Below, in pieces: positions 26,300 to 35,685 of a stretch of 64,000 nt of DNA (its first letter is position 1; every line of letters starts with the position of its first letter). The notes beneath the pieces are model-generated. The model was given only the letters and a program-made list of their open reading frames with translations. It was not told the origin of the DNA and ran no database searches. The stretch is taken from NCBI GenBank assembly GCA_963698495.1, contig CAVORB010000016.1:124001-188000 (forward strand), given 5' to 3'. Source of the DNA: CAVORB01 sp963698495 (GTDB lineage Bacteria; Pseudomonadota; Gammaproteobacteria; Chromatiales; Chromatiaceae). The translations under genes and the position numbers were made by a program.

Positions 26300-27754
26300 A
26301 TGCAGATCGAAGACTCGGACCTGTTGCGCAGCCGCTGTTACATCGGCGGCGAGTGGCTGGAAGCGGACAACGGGGCACGCCTGGACGTCACCGATCCCGC
26401 CAGCGGCGAGGTCGTCGCCCGGGTGCCGAACCTGGCAGCGGCGGAGACCCGGCGCGCGATCGAGGCCGCCGAGCGGGCCTGGCGGCCCTGGCGGGATCTG
26501 ACCGCCGCGGAGAGGGGGACGATGCTCCGGCGATGGCACGATCTGATGCTGGAGAATCAGGAGGATCTGGCGCGCATCATGACGGCGGAGCAGGGCAAGC
26601 CCTTGGCGGAGGCGCGGGGAGAGATCGCCTACGCCGCGTCCTTTCTCGACTGGTTCGCGGAGGAGGGCAGGCGCGTCTACGGCGACCTGATCCCGCCGCA
26701 TCAGGCGGGCAAGCGCATCCTGGTGTTCAAGCAGCCCATCGGCGTATGCGCCGCCATCACCCCCTGGAACTTTCCCGCCGCCATGATCACCCGCAAGGCG
26801 GGGGCGGCACTGGCCGCCGGCTGCCCGATGGTGGTCAAGCCCGCGGCCGAGACGCCGCTATCCGCCCTGGCGCTCGCGGTGCTGGCGGAGCGGGCGGGTA
26901 TCCCCGCAGGCGTGTTCAACGTGATCACGGGAGAGGCCGTCCCGATTGGCGGAGAGCTGACATCGAACCCCGTGGTGCGCAAGCTGAGCTTCACCGGCTC
27001 CACCGAGGTCGGCAGGCTGCTGATGCGCCAGTGCGCGGACACGCTGAAAAGGCTGTCCCTCGAGCTTGGCGGCAACGCCCCATTCATCGTCTTCGACGAC
27101 GCGGATCTGGAGGCCGCGGTGGAAGGGGCGGTGCAGTCGAAGTACCGCAATACAGGCCAGACCTGCGTCTGCGCCAACCGCGTCCTGGTCCAGGAGGGCA
27201 TCTACGAGGCCTTCGCTGAGCGCCTGGCCGGGAAGGTCGCCTCGCTTCGGGTCGGTCCGGGCACCGACGAGGGCAGCGTGCAGGGTCCCTTGATCAACCA
27301 GGAGGCGGTGGAGAAGGTCGAGGCCCATATCGCCGATGCGCTGGGCAAGGGCGCTCGCCTCGTCACCGGGGGCGCGCGTCATGGCCTGGGTGGCACCTTC
27401 TTCCAGCCCACGGTACTGGCGGACGTGACGCCCGGGATGCGGGTCGCCCGGGAGGAGACCTTCGGCCCGGTGGCGCCGCTTTTCCGCTTCCGCACCGAGG
27501 AGGAGGCGGTGGCCATGGCGAACGACACCGAGTACGGTCTCGCCGCCTACTTCTACACGCGGGATCTTGGCCGCGCCTGGCGGGTGTCCGAGGCGCTCGA
27601 GTACGGAATGGTCGGGGTCAACAGCGGCATCATCTCCACCGCGGTGGCGCCCTTCGGGGGCGTCAAGCAGTCCGGCCTCGGCCGGGAAGGCGCTCGGTAC
27701 GGTATCGACGAGTATTTGGAGATCAAGTATGTTTGCGTCGACATCGAGCGCTGA
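26300..27754 (+). CDS. gabD: NAD(P)-dependent succinate-semialdehyde dehydrogenase
   Basis: A 484-residue aldehyde dehydrogenase. The general base E255 is in LELGGNAPFIVF, and the catalytic cysteine C289 is in NTGQTCVCANR with the second cysteine C291 found in GabD enzymes. The cofactor-binding FTGSTEVG and PWNFPAAM motifs are present. Length and the AEQGKPLAEARGEI region match GabD, which oxidises succinate semialdehyde to succinate. No GABA transaminase is nearby. The ATG follows a GGGAGGACTCAACG ribosome site, and the gene is separated by 155 bases from the ABC operon. Confidence 0.9.
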   Translation: MQIEDSDLLRSRCYIGGEWLEADNGARLDVTDPASGEVVARVPNLAAAETRRAIEAAERAWRPWRDLTAAERGTMLRRWHDLMLENQEDLARIMTAEQGKPLAEARGEIAYAASFLDWFAEEGRRVYGDLIPPHQAGKRILVFKQPIGVCAAITPWNFPAAMITRKAGAALAAGCPMVVKPAAETPLSALALAVLAERAGIPAGVFNVITGEAVPIGGELTSNPVVRKLSFTGSTEVGRLLMRQCADTLKRLSLELGGNAPFIVFDDADLEAAVEGAVQSKYRNTGQTCVCANRVLVQEGIYEAFAERLAGKVASLRVGPGTDEGSVQGPLINQEAVEKVEAHIADALGKGARLVTGGARHGLGGTFFQPTVLADVTPGMRVAREETFGPVAPLFRFRTEEEAVAMANDTEYGLAAYFYTRDLGRAWRVSEALEYGMVGVNSGIISTAVAPFGGVKQSGLGREGARYGIDEYLEIKYVCVDIER

Positions 27755-27833
27755 TCCTGCCGCCTACCACCTGCGGCCGGAGCGCTCGAGGAAGCAGACA
27801 ATGCCTCTTCAACCACCATTGGGTTCAAACGCC

Positions 27834-28406
27834 ATGAAAAAACTTGCCCTGCTCACGGCCATTTCCGCCCTCGTTTCCGTCTCCTCCGCGCTGGCGGAGA
27901 GTGCCGGTGATCCGAACGCCGCCGAGGCGAAGGGGATCGTCAAGGAGTTCTTCACCAGCCTCAAGGGCGAGCTGCAGAGCGCCATGAAGGAGGGCGGACC
28001 GGTGAACGCCATCGTGGTCTGCAAGGAACGGGCGCCCGCCATTGCCCAGGACCTCTCCGACAAGACCGGCTGGGAGGTCGGCCGCACCAGCCTGAAGCTG
28101 CGCAATCCCGCGCTCAACGCGCCGGATGAGTGGGAGCAGGCGGTGCTGATGAAGTTCGAGGAACGCAAGAAGGATGGCGAGAACGTCGAGACCATGGCCT
28201 TCGCCGAAGTGGTCGAGACCGGGGATGGCAAGCAGTACCGTTTCATGAAGGCGATTCCCACCGGAGACGTGTGCCTCGCCTGTCACGGCGACGCGATCAC
28301 ACCGGAGGTCACCGCCGCCCTGGACGAGGCCTATCCGGAGGATGAGGCGCGGGGCTTCCAGCTCGGCGACATCCGCGGCGCATTCACCCTGGCGAAGCCG
28401 CTCTGA
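27834..28406 (+). CDS. exported DUF3365 (Tll0287-like) haem protein
   Basis: A 190-residue protein with a clear Sec signal peptide (MKKLALLTAISALVSVSSALA) and one c-type haem motif CLACH (residues 147-151) followed by GDAITPEV. The surrounding fold (NAIVVCKERAPAIAQ, GWEVGRTSLKLRNPALNAPDEWE, GFQLGDIRGAFTL) is that of the DUF3365 family, PAS-like haem proteins suggested to sense redox or small gases in the periplasm. An in-frame ATG at 27801 exists, but the start at 27834 gives the clean signal peptide. It lies 79 bases after gabD, probably in a separate unit. Confidence 0.82.
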   Translation: MKKLALLTAISALVSVSSALAESAGDPNAAEAKGIVKEFFTSLKGELQSAMKEGGPVNAIVVCKERAPAIAQDLSDKTGWEVGRTSLKLRNPALNAPDEWEQAVLMKFEERKKDGENVETMAFAEVVETGDGKQYRFMKAIPTGDVCLACHGDAITPEVTAALDEAYPEDEARGFQLGDIRGAFTLAKPL

Positions 28407-28493
28407 GTCGGGGGTTCACCGCTGCCCGCTGGCGGCCGGATCCTTTGTGCGTAAGGGGCCGGCCGGAGCGGGCTTGATCGGGGGCGAGGGTCG

Positions 28494-29081
28494 ATGCGGC
28501 TGATCGTTGGAATCTCGGGCGCGAGCGGGGTGATCTACGGCATCCGCCTGCTCGAGACGCTGCGCGGCATGTCCGGGGTGGAATCGCACCTCGTCATCAG
28601 CCGCGGCGCCAAGGTGAACATCGCGCTGGAGACCGGGTGGAACCTGGCCGATGTCGAGGCGCTGGCCGACGTCGTGCATGGCGACAAGAATCTGGCCGCG
28701 CCGATCAGCAGCGGCTCGTTTCGGAGCGACGGCATGATCATCGCCCCCTGCTCGATGAAGACCCTGTCCGGCGTGGTCAACTCCTATGCCGACAACCTGA
28801 TCGTCCGCGCTGCGGACGTGGCGTTGAAGGAGCGGCGGCGTCTGGTGCTGGTTCCCAGAGAGTCGCCGCTGCACGTCGGTCATACGCGTCTGCTTCACGA
28901 GGCGGCGCTGATGGGGGCGATCATCTGTCCACCCATGCCTGCCTTCTACAATGCCCCCAGTTCAGTGGATGATATCGTGAACCACTCGGTCGGACGGATT
29001 CTGGACCTGTTCGGTCTCGACTGCGGCACGGTGAAACGCTGGCAGGGTCCGCCCTTCGACCGGGGATCGCCCGGCGAGTGA
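28494..29081 (+). CDS. ubiX: flavin prenyltransferase UbiX
   Basis: A 195-residue UbiX. It has the N-terminal FMN-binding loop (IVGISGASGVIYGIRLLETL), the ISSGSFRSDGMIIAPCSMKTL signature, RRRLVLVPRESPLH, and the C-terminal PPMPAFYNAPSSVDDIVNHSVGRILDLFG. It prenylates FMN to make the cofactor needed by the decarboxylase UbiD in ubiquinone synthesis. Length is as expected. Its stop codon overlaps the GTG start of the next gene (GTGA), so the two are coupled. No ubiD is in the window. Confidence 0.95.
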   Translation: MRLIVGISGASGVIYGIRLLETLRGMSGVESHLVISRGAKVNIALETGWNLADVEALADVVHGDKNLAAPISSGSFRSDGMIIAPCSMKTLSGVVNSYADNLIVRAADVALKERRRLVLVPRESPLHVGHTRLLHEAALMGAIICPPMPAFYNAPSSVDDIVNHSVGRILDLFGLDCGTVKRWQGPPFDRGSPGE

Positions 29082-29569
29082 CAAGCGGGACCCGCGATGC
29101 GGTGCGCCGGATGCTGGAGGCGCACACCACGGCAACCTTGGCGACCGTGGGAGAAGACGGGCCCTGGGCGGCAACCGTTTTCTTCGCCAGCGATCCCGCG
29201 TTGAACCTCTACTTCGTGTCGGACCATCGGACGCGGCATGGACGGGACATCGCGGCGCATCCGCGCGTGGCCATTGCGATCAATGCCGATTGCCGCGCAT
29301 GGGCCGAGATACGGGGCTTACAGATCACGGGCCGCGTCGAGATGCTCGACGGGTCCGAACGTGCTGCGGGTTTCGAGCGTTACCTTGCAAAGTTTCACGA
29401 CCTCCGGCCACTGTTGGAGGCGCCCATCAGCGCCGACGAGGAGACCATTGCCAAGCGCCTCAGGGCGGCTGATCTCTATCGACTCCGTCCCGATTGGATC
29501 CGTCTGATCGACAACAGCCGCGGGTTTGGCTACAAGCAGGAACTCGTCCTCTCCGGGGACATCGGCTAA
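29078..29569 (+). CDS. pyridoxamine 5'-phosphate oxidase-like flavin-binding protein
   Basis: A 163-residue split-barrel protein. The N-terminal MLEAHTTATLATVGEDGPWAA and LYFVSDHRTRHGRDIAAHPRVAIAIN are typical of the PNPOx-like FMN/F420-binding family, and the C-terminus (DWIRLIDNSRGFGYKQEL) matches small proteins of this group. The substrate is unknown; members include flavin reductases and haem-related proteins. It overlaps ubiX by four bases with a GTG start. A link to prenyl-FMN supply is possible but unproven. Confidence 0.75.
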   Translation: MTSGTRDAVRRMLEAHTTATLATVGEDGPWAATVFFASDPALNLYFVSDHRTRHGRDIAAHPRVAIAINADCRAWAEIRGLQITGRVEMLDGSERAAGFERYLAKFHDLRPLLEAPISADEETIAKRLRAADLYRLRPDWIRLIDNSRGFGYKQELVLSGDIG

Positions 29570-30131
29570 GCCTGCCTCCTTGTTTCCGATTAGTGTAACG
29601 GCGCTCGCTCTCGCCGAGCTGGGCAGGTTGCCCTTGACACTGGTAGAGCGTCCCCGGCCACTTTGCCCCTAATCGGGCACGCTACACTCCTGTCGCTTAC
29701 CCTGACATGCGATGCGGCATTTCGCGCACCCCGCGCGGCATTCGCCACGTAATCGAGCGGACGGGCTCGAAAAGCATACAGACCGATTGACCGAAGTCTC
29801 GAGCACCCGATAGGGTGCGGCCACCCCGGGCTTGGAGCCTTGAATTCCGGGGGAATTATCGCGGTGACCGGAACTGTTCCGATGGGGAGCGGATCGTTCT
29901 TCCGGCCACGGTCCTGAGGTGGATATCCGTGCTTTGCGCGCATCAATCGGTGCGGGCACTCATGTTCCCATGATCGTCGTAACCGACTCGCTCGATCCCC
30001 TCGTGAGGTCCGCGGCGTCCGGATAACGACGCTGGATGTCCGCTCGCACGTTGCCGCGCACCTCGTCCGAGTTTTCCGGCTCGCGGATGACCGAGCCTGT
30101 AGCCAAAAACCTTAGGGAGTCTAAAAAGAAA
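29570..30131. other. 562-base intergenic region upstream of the copper receptor gene
   Basis: No convincing gene was found. A perfect TTGACA occurs at 29634-29639, but no good -10 box lies 16-18 bases further. Alternative in-frame starts for the next gene exist at 30036 and 30087. No riboswitch or RNA family was recognised by eye. Confidence 0.4.
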
Positions 30132-32491
30132 ATGCAGCTTCGTCTCAACCCCATTGCCGCCGTCCTCGCCCTCTATGCCGCGCAAGGGCTGGCGGCTGGA
30201 GATGTCACCACCGTCGGGGAAGTGGTCGTCACGGCCCCTCAAGATGTTCCGCTCGCTCCCGGTTCCCTCGTTCTCAACCGCGACGAGATTGCCCGTGCGA
30301 GTGCTCGAACGAGCGATACCGCCAGTCTCCTCACCGACCTCCCCGGAGTGAATACCTACAAGGCCGGGGGCGTGTCCGGCCTCCCTGTCATCCGCGGTTT
30401 GGCCGATGAGCGCCTACGCACCAAGGTGGACGGCATGGACCTGGCCGCATCCTGTCCCAACCACATGAATTCGCCCTTGTCCTATATCGACCCCACGGCA
30501 GTGGCGAGTGTGCAGGTGTTCTCCGGCGTCACCCCGGTGAGCGTGGGTGGAGACAGCATCGGCGGGACCATCGTCGTGGACTCCGCCGCCCCGGCCTTCG
30601 CCGATCCCGGCGGGCGCTTGATGGAGGGGGAGGCGGGCGCTTTCTATCGCAGCAATGGCGACAACTGGGGCGGGAACCTCTCCGGCACCTATGCCACGGA
30701 AAACCTGAGCCTCAACTACACGGGCGCCTACGCTCAGTCCGACAACTACAAGGCCGGCGGCGATTTCAAGGACTACGAGTTTACGGGGCGGCTGGGCCAC
30801 ACCCTGCCGCTGGATGAGGTGGGCTCGACTGCCTATGAAGCCACGAACCAGTCCGTCTCGGCCGCATGGAAGGACGGCGGCCACCTCCTGGACTTTACCT
30901 ACAGCTATCAGCACATCCCCTATGAGGCCTATCCCAACCAGCGGATGGACATGACGGACAACCGCAACGATCAGTTCAACCTCGCCTATACCGGCGACCA
31001 GAGCTGGGGCACGCTGAAGGCGCGCGCTTACTACCAGCACACGCAGCACGAGATGGATTTCGGCGACGACAAGCGCTTCTGGTACGGGCCTGGAAAGCCT
31101 CCGCTCGGCTCCGGTGGGTCAAAGGCGCTCAACGGCTTTCCCTGCTCGCCGATTTCCGGTACCCGTATGGTCAATGGAATGATGGTGGGTTGCGCGGCCG
31201 GCATGCCGATGGAGACCGACGGCAAGAACACCGGTGTCACCGTGAGCGCCGATATTCCTGTGGCCACGGCGACCTGGTGCGCGTGGGCGCCGAATACCAG
31301 CGTTACCGCCTGGACGATTCCTGGGCCCCCTCCGGCGCCGGCATGTGGCCCTACACCTTCTTGAACGTCAACGACGGCCAGCGCGACCGTTACGCCGTCT
31401 TCGGTGAGTATGAGCTCAACCAGGATCGCTGGACACACATTCTCGGCCTGCGCTACGAGGCGGTGGATATGGATACCGGCCCGGTGCACGGTTACAACAC
31501 CAATGTCTTCCCGACGGCCGTTCCTCCGCCCATGGGGATGATGATGGGCGACATGGGCAACCAGACCCGGGATGCCGCACTGTTCAACACCCAGTCCAGG
31601 GGCAAGACGGACCACAACTGGGACCTGTCCTGGCTCGCACGTTTCACGCCGGACGATACCCAGACCTACGAGTTCGGGCTGGGCCGAAAGACCCGCTCGC
31701 CAAGCCTATACGAGCGCTATACCTGGTCCACCTGGCAGATGGCGGCCTTCATGAATAACTTCGTCGGCGATGGCAACGGCTATGTCGGCAACCTGGATCT
31801 CGACCCGGAGGTGGCCAACACCGTGAGCCTCACCGCCGACTGGCACGACGCCGACCGGGAGCAGTGGGGCGTCCGGGTGACCCCGTATTACACCTATGTG
31901 CAGGACTACATCGACGCGGTGCAATGGGACTCGGCGAAGAACGCGCCCCGCGTGGTGCCGGTCGTCGACGACTTCACTGTTCTCAAGTACGTCAACCAGT
32001 CCGCCCGTCTCTATGGCGTCGACCTTTCGGCCCACTATCTCGTGGCGCGTGGCACGGGCCTGGGCGATTTCACGCTGGAGGGCATAGCCAGCTACACCAA
32101 AGGCACGAATGAGGACACCGACGACAACCTCTACAACATCATGCCGCTCAACGCCAAGCTCGCGATCACCCAGCAGCTCGGCCCCTGGCGCAACACCCTG
32201 GAAGGCGAGTTCGTGGCCGCCAAGGACGACGTGTCGCAGGAGCGAAACGAGATGCAGACCGCCGGCTACGGCCTCGCTCACCTGCGCAGCCGCTACGAGA
32301 AAAAGACCTGGAGCTTCGAGCTCGGTGTCGAGAATCTGTTCGACCGCTTCTACGAGCATCCGCTCGGCGGGGCCTATGTCGGCCAGGGAACGACCATGAC
32401 CATCCCGCCCCCACCCAACCAGCCGCAGTGGGGCACCCCGGTACCGGGACCGGGCCGCTCGATCTATGCCGCGGTCAACGTGAGGTTCTGA
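30132..32491 (+). CDS. TonB-dependent copper receptor, OprC/NosA-like (one frameshift)
   Basis: Residues 1-22 form a signal peptide. A TonB box/plug region follows (VGEVVVTAP; SLLTDLPGVNTYKAGGVSGL), then a 22-strand-type barrel ending in an aromatic residue (NVRF). C108 and M112 (CPNHM) with H306 and M308 (HEM) reproduce the CxxxM...HxM copper site known for OprC of Pseudomonas aeruginosa. Met-rich loops (PPPMGMMMGDMGNQ) support copper. The frame breaks near 31260-31265: reading passes from ADIPV to HGDLVRVGAEYQRY in the -1 frame, as if one G were missing from GTGGCCACGG. Either the receptor is inactive or the base is a sequence error. The start at 30132 gives the best signal peptide. Confidence 0.85.
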
Positions 32492-32564
32492 GGGCTCCGG
32501 CGTCGGTTCCGCTGAACCGGCCCGAGTCCCGCACAGGGTAAGCGGGACCGGGCGACGGGGACCG

Positions 32565-32595
32565 AAAAAGGCCGCCTGATGGCGGCCTTTTCTTT
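32565..32595 (+). terminator. rho-independent terminator after the copper receptor
   Basis: AAAAGGCCGCC and GGCGGCCTTTT form an 11-bp stem with a TGAT loop, ending TTTTCTTTT. It is bidirectional in form, so it may also serve the convergent Tat-exported gene. Confidence 0.85.
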
Positions 32596-32682
32596 TCGTG
32601 GCAGTGTGCCGTTCGACCACTCCCGGGAAGGAACGGGAGCGGGGCGGTGCGAGGACCGCCCCAAGCCTATCTCGCACTCAGA

Positions 32683-33018
32683 TCAGAGCGCGGCCCACTT
32701 CTTCCAGATGCCGGCCTTCTTCATCTCATGGTCGGGCGCGGTCAGCTTGCGGTGATTCGGGCTCTCCGGGTTGTTGCACCAACCCATGCTCTGCGCGACG
32801 ACCTGCTTGCCGTCCTCGGAGATCTTGCGCATGCCGCCCCAGAACTGACAGGTTGCGCACATGTTCTCGGACCCGGCATCCATGGCGTGTCCGTCCCCCG
32901 ATCCCCCGTGATGCGCATGCTCTTCAGCGGCGTGAGCCCCCATCGCGGCGAGAGCGGCCGTTCCGACGATCAGCTTTCCCGAGGCGGTCAGAAAGCCGCG
33001 GCGTGTGTTGATTGGCAT
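32683..33018 (-). CDS. small Tat-exported Cys/His/Met-rich putative metal protein
   Basis: A 111-residue protein with a twin-arginine signal (TRRGFLTASGKLIVGTAALAAMG, shown by RR at residues 6-7). A His/Met-rich segment follows (EEHAHHGGSGDGHAMDAG). Three cysteines come next, in CATC (54-57) and MGWCNN (81), followed by HRKLTAPDHEM. The Tat signal suggests export after cofactor insertion. The CxxC arrangement recalls high-potential iron-sulfur proteins, but the fourth cysteine is missing, so I do not assign it to them. It converges with the OprC-like receptor, which suggests but does not prove a periplasmic copper role. Confidence 0.65.
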   Translation of the reverse strand: MPINTRRGFLTASGKLIVGTAALAAMGAHAAEEHAHHGGSGDGHAMDAGSENMCATCQFWGGMRKISEDGKQVVAQSMGWCNNPESPNHRKLTAPDHEMKKAGIWKKWAAL

Positions 33019-33187
33019 TTGACTTCTCCTTTGGTTCTTGGTTGCGACCTGCCGCTGCATACGGCGGTCTCCGGTCCAGGCGCCAAGGCGCGCGCCCAGT
33101 GGAAAACTAACAGCGAAGGGAGGAGTCGGCAAGTGGCGTTCGGGCGGTGAGTCTGGCCACGAAAGCGTGGAGAAGACAAGAGTGGGA

Positions 33188-33274
33188 TGGTGCCGAGGAG
33201 AGGACTTGAACCTCCACGAGCTTTCGCTCACATGGACCTGAACCATGCGCGTCTACCAATTCCGCCACCTCGGC
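33188..33274 (-). tRNA. tRNA-Leu (anticodon CAG)
   Basis: Read on the minus strand, the acceptor arms GCCGAGG and CCTCGGC pair, with discriminator A and encoded CCA. The seven-base loop TTCAGGT carries CAG. A long variable arm (class II) and T-loop GGTTCAAGTCC are present. Length is 87, typical for tRNA-Leu. It lies between the Tat-exported gene and rnr. Confidence 0.95.
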
Positions 33275-33394
33275 AGGTGGTGTTCGGGGAGGCGGTGGGA
33301 AAGCCCCGGCCCGAGGAAGCGGGAATGTTAGTGAGACAAGGGTACCTTGTCAACGGTACACTAATCAGATTTCAAGAATGGGCAGACATCCATC

Positions 33395-35656
33395 GTGGCC
33401 AGACGCCAGAAAGCAAACTCCCCCAGGGACTTGGACCCTCATCGCCAACGCGAAGCCAAGAAGTACGCCAACCCCATACCGAGCCGCGAGTTCATCCTCG
33501 AGACCCTGACCGATGCCGGCGTTCCGCTGGTGTTCGAAGAGCTCGCGGCTGCCCTCGACCTCTCCGCCGAGGATGACCTGGTGGCGTTGCAGCGGCGCGT
33601 CGGCGCGATGGTGCGCGACGGCCAGCTGGTGCGCAACCGCAAGGACGCTTTCTGCCTGGTCAACAAGCGCGACCTGATTGCCGGGCGCGTGATCGGACAT
33701 CCTGACGGCTTCGGCTTCGTCAAGCCCGACGAGGGCGGCGATGACGTCTATCTCTATCCGCGTCAGATGCGCGCCCTGTTCCACAACGACCGCGTGGTGG
33801 TGCGGGTCACGGGCCGCGACCGTCGCGGGCGCCTGGAGGGCTCGCTGGTCGAGGTGCTGGAGCGCGGCACGCGCACCGTGGTGGGACGCTTCTATCAGGA
33901 GGGCGGCGTCGGTTTCGTGGTGCCCGACAACAAGCGCCTGGCGCATGACATCATCATCCCGCGCGACCGCATCGGCGAGGCCGGCCAGGGCCAGATCGTG
34001 GTGGCGGAGATCACGGATCAGCCGACCAAGCGCACCCAGCCCATCGGCCGTGTCCTGGAGGTGGTGGGGGACCACATGGCCGCGGGGATGGAGACCGACA
34101 TCGCCATCCGCACCCATGACCTGCCGGTGGAGTGGCCCCCGGAGGTGAAGGCGGAGATCGCGGGCCTGAAGGATGAGGTGCCGGAGCCCGCCAAGAAGGG
34201 GCGCACGGATCTACGCCGAACGCCCCTGGTAACGATCGACGGCGCCGACGCGCGGGACTTCGACGATGCCGTCTTCTGCGAGCGCAAGCCCAAGGGCTGG
34301 AAGCTGCTGGTGTGCATCGCGGACGTCTCGAGCTACGTCGAGCCGGGCACCGCCCTCGACGCGGAGGGGTACAACCGCGGCAACTCGGTCTACTTCCCCG
34401 ACCGCGTGGTTCCCATGCTGCCGGAGATCCTCTCGAACGGGCTTTGCTCCCTGAATCCGAAGGTCGACCGCCTGTGCATGGCCTGCGAGCTGTACGTCAA
34501 CCTCGAGGGACAGGTCACACGCTCGCGGTTCTTCCGCGGGGTGATGCGCTCCCACGCCCGCTTCACCTACGACCAGGTGGCCGCCATGGTGGTCGATGGC
34601 GACCCCGATCTGTGCGAGCGCTTCTCGGACTTGTTGCCCCATCTGCACGAGCTGTATGGGCTCTACAAGGCGCTGCACGGCGCGCGCGCGGAGCGCGGCG
34701 CCATCGACTTCGACACGACCGAGACCCGCTTCGAGTTCAACGAGCAGGGGCGCATCGCGGCGGTCCATCCGCTGGTGCGCAACGACGCTCACCGCATCAT
34801 CGAGGAGTGCATGCTGGCGGCCAACGTGGCGGCGGCGAGGCTGTTCGAGCGCAAGAAGCTGCCGGCCCTGTACCGCATTCACGAGACACCGAGCGAGGAG
34901 AAGCTCAACGACCTGCGCGAGTTTCTGGGCGAGCTCGGTCTCAAGCTGCCGGGGAGGGAGAAGCCCACGGCCGAGGACTACGCCGCGCTGCTGGAGCAGG
35001 TGAAGACACGGCCGGACCGGCACCTGATCCAGACCGTGCTGCTGCGCTCCATGAAGCAGGCGATGTACAGCTCCGACAACGTCGGCCACTTCGGTCTCGC
35101 CTACCCGGCCTACACCCATTTCACCTCGCCCATCCGCCGCTATCCGGACCTGATCGTCCACCGCGCCATCAAGCACCTGCTCGACGGCGGCACCGCCGCG
35201 GACTTCGATTACTCGAAGCCGGACCTCAAGGGGATCGGCGAGCATTGCTCCGGCACCGAGCGGCGCGCCGACGAGGCGACCCGCGACGCCGAGTCCTGGC
35301 TCAAGTGCGAGTACATGCAGGACAAGCTGGGAGAGGAGTTCGACGGCACCATCACCAGCGTCAACTCCTTCGGCATCTTCGTCGAGCTGGACGACATCTA
35401 CGTCGACGGCCTGGTGCACATCACGGCCCTGGACAACGACTACTACCACTTCGACCCCGTCGGTCACCGGCTCAATGGGGAGCGGACCGGGACCGTCTAC
35501 CGCCTCGGCGACCGGCTGCGGATTCAGGTGGCGGCGGTCAATCTCGACGAGCGCAAGATCGACTTCGTGCTGGTCAAGCCCGCCCGGCCCGCCGAGCGGC
35601 CCCCGGCGACCAGATCCCGATCGCGCCGCAGGCGCAAGCCCAAAGCCGCGACCTGA
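33395..35656 (+). CDS. rnr: ribonuclease R
   Basis: A 753-residue 3'-5' exoribonuclease. It has an N-terminal helix-turn-helix, cold-shock domains (RVIGHPDGFGFVKPD), and the RNB catalytic core with the metal-binding DGADARDFDDAVF and conserved RNDAHRIIEECMLAAN and YTHFTSPIRRYPDL. An S1 domain follows (GTITSVNSFGIFVELDD), then an Arg/Lys-rich tail. RNase R degrades structured RNA and rRNA. The GTG at 33395 was used because it gives MARRQKANSPRDLDPHRQRE, the basic family start. The usual downstream rlmB is absent. Confidence 0.95.
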   Translation: MARRQKANSPRDLDPHRQREAKKYANPIPSREFILETLTDAGVPLVFEELAAALDLSAEDDLVALQRRVGAMVRDGQLVRNRKDAFCLVNKRDLIAGRVIGHPDGFGFVKPDEGGDDVYLYPRQMRALFHNDRVVVRVTGRDRRGRLEGSLVEVLERGTRTVVGRFYQEGGVGFVVPDNKRLAHDIIIPRDRIGEAGQGQIVVAEITDQPTKRTQPIGRVLEVVGDHMAAGMETDIAIRTHDLPVEWPPEVKAEIAGLKDEVPEPAKKGRTDLRRTPLVTIDGADARDFDDAVFCERKPKGWKLLVCIADVSSYVEPGTALDAEGYNRGNSVYFPDRVVPMLPEILSNGLCSLNPKVDRLCMACELYVNLEGQVTRSRFFRGVMRSHARFTYDQVAAMVVDGDPDLCERFSDLLPHLHELYGLYKALHGARAERGAIDFDTTETRFEFNEQGRIAAVHPLVRNDAHRIIEECMLAANVAAARLFERKKLPALYRIHETPSEEKLNDLREFLGELGLKLPGREKPTAEDYAALLEQVKTRPDRHLIQTVLLRSMKQAMYSSDNVGHFGLAYPAYTHFTSPIRRYPDLIVHRAIKHLLDGGTAADFDYSKPDLKGIGEHCSGTERRADEATRDAESWLKCEYMQDKLGEEFDGTITSVNSFGIFVELDDIYVDGLVHITALDNDYYHFDPVGHRLNGERTGTVYRLGDRLRIQVAAVNLDERKIDFVLVKPARPAERPPATRSRSRRRRKPKAAT

Positions 35657-35685
35657 TCGGGGCCGCCACGGGTCGCGGTGACAAG

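Noticed and set aside
32683..33018. High-potential iron-sulfur protein
   Set aside because: HiPIPs need four cysteines; this protein has only three and the spacing differs.
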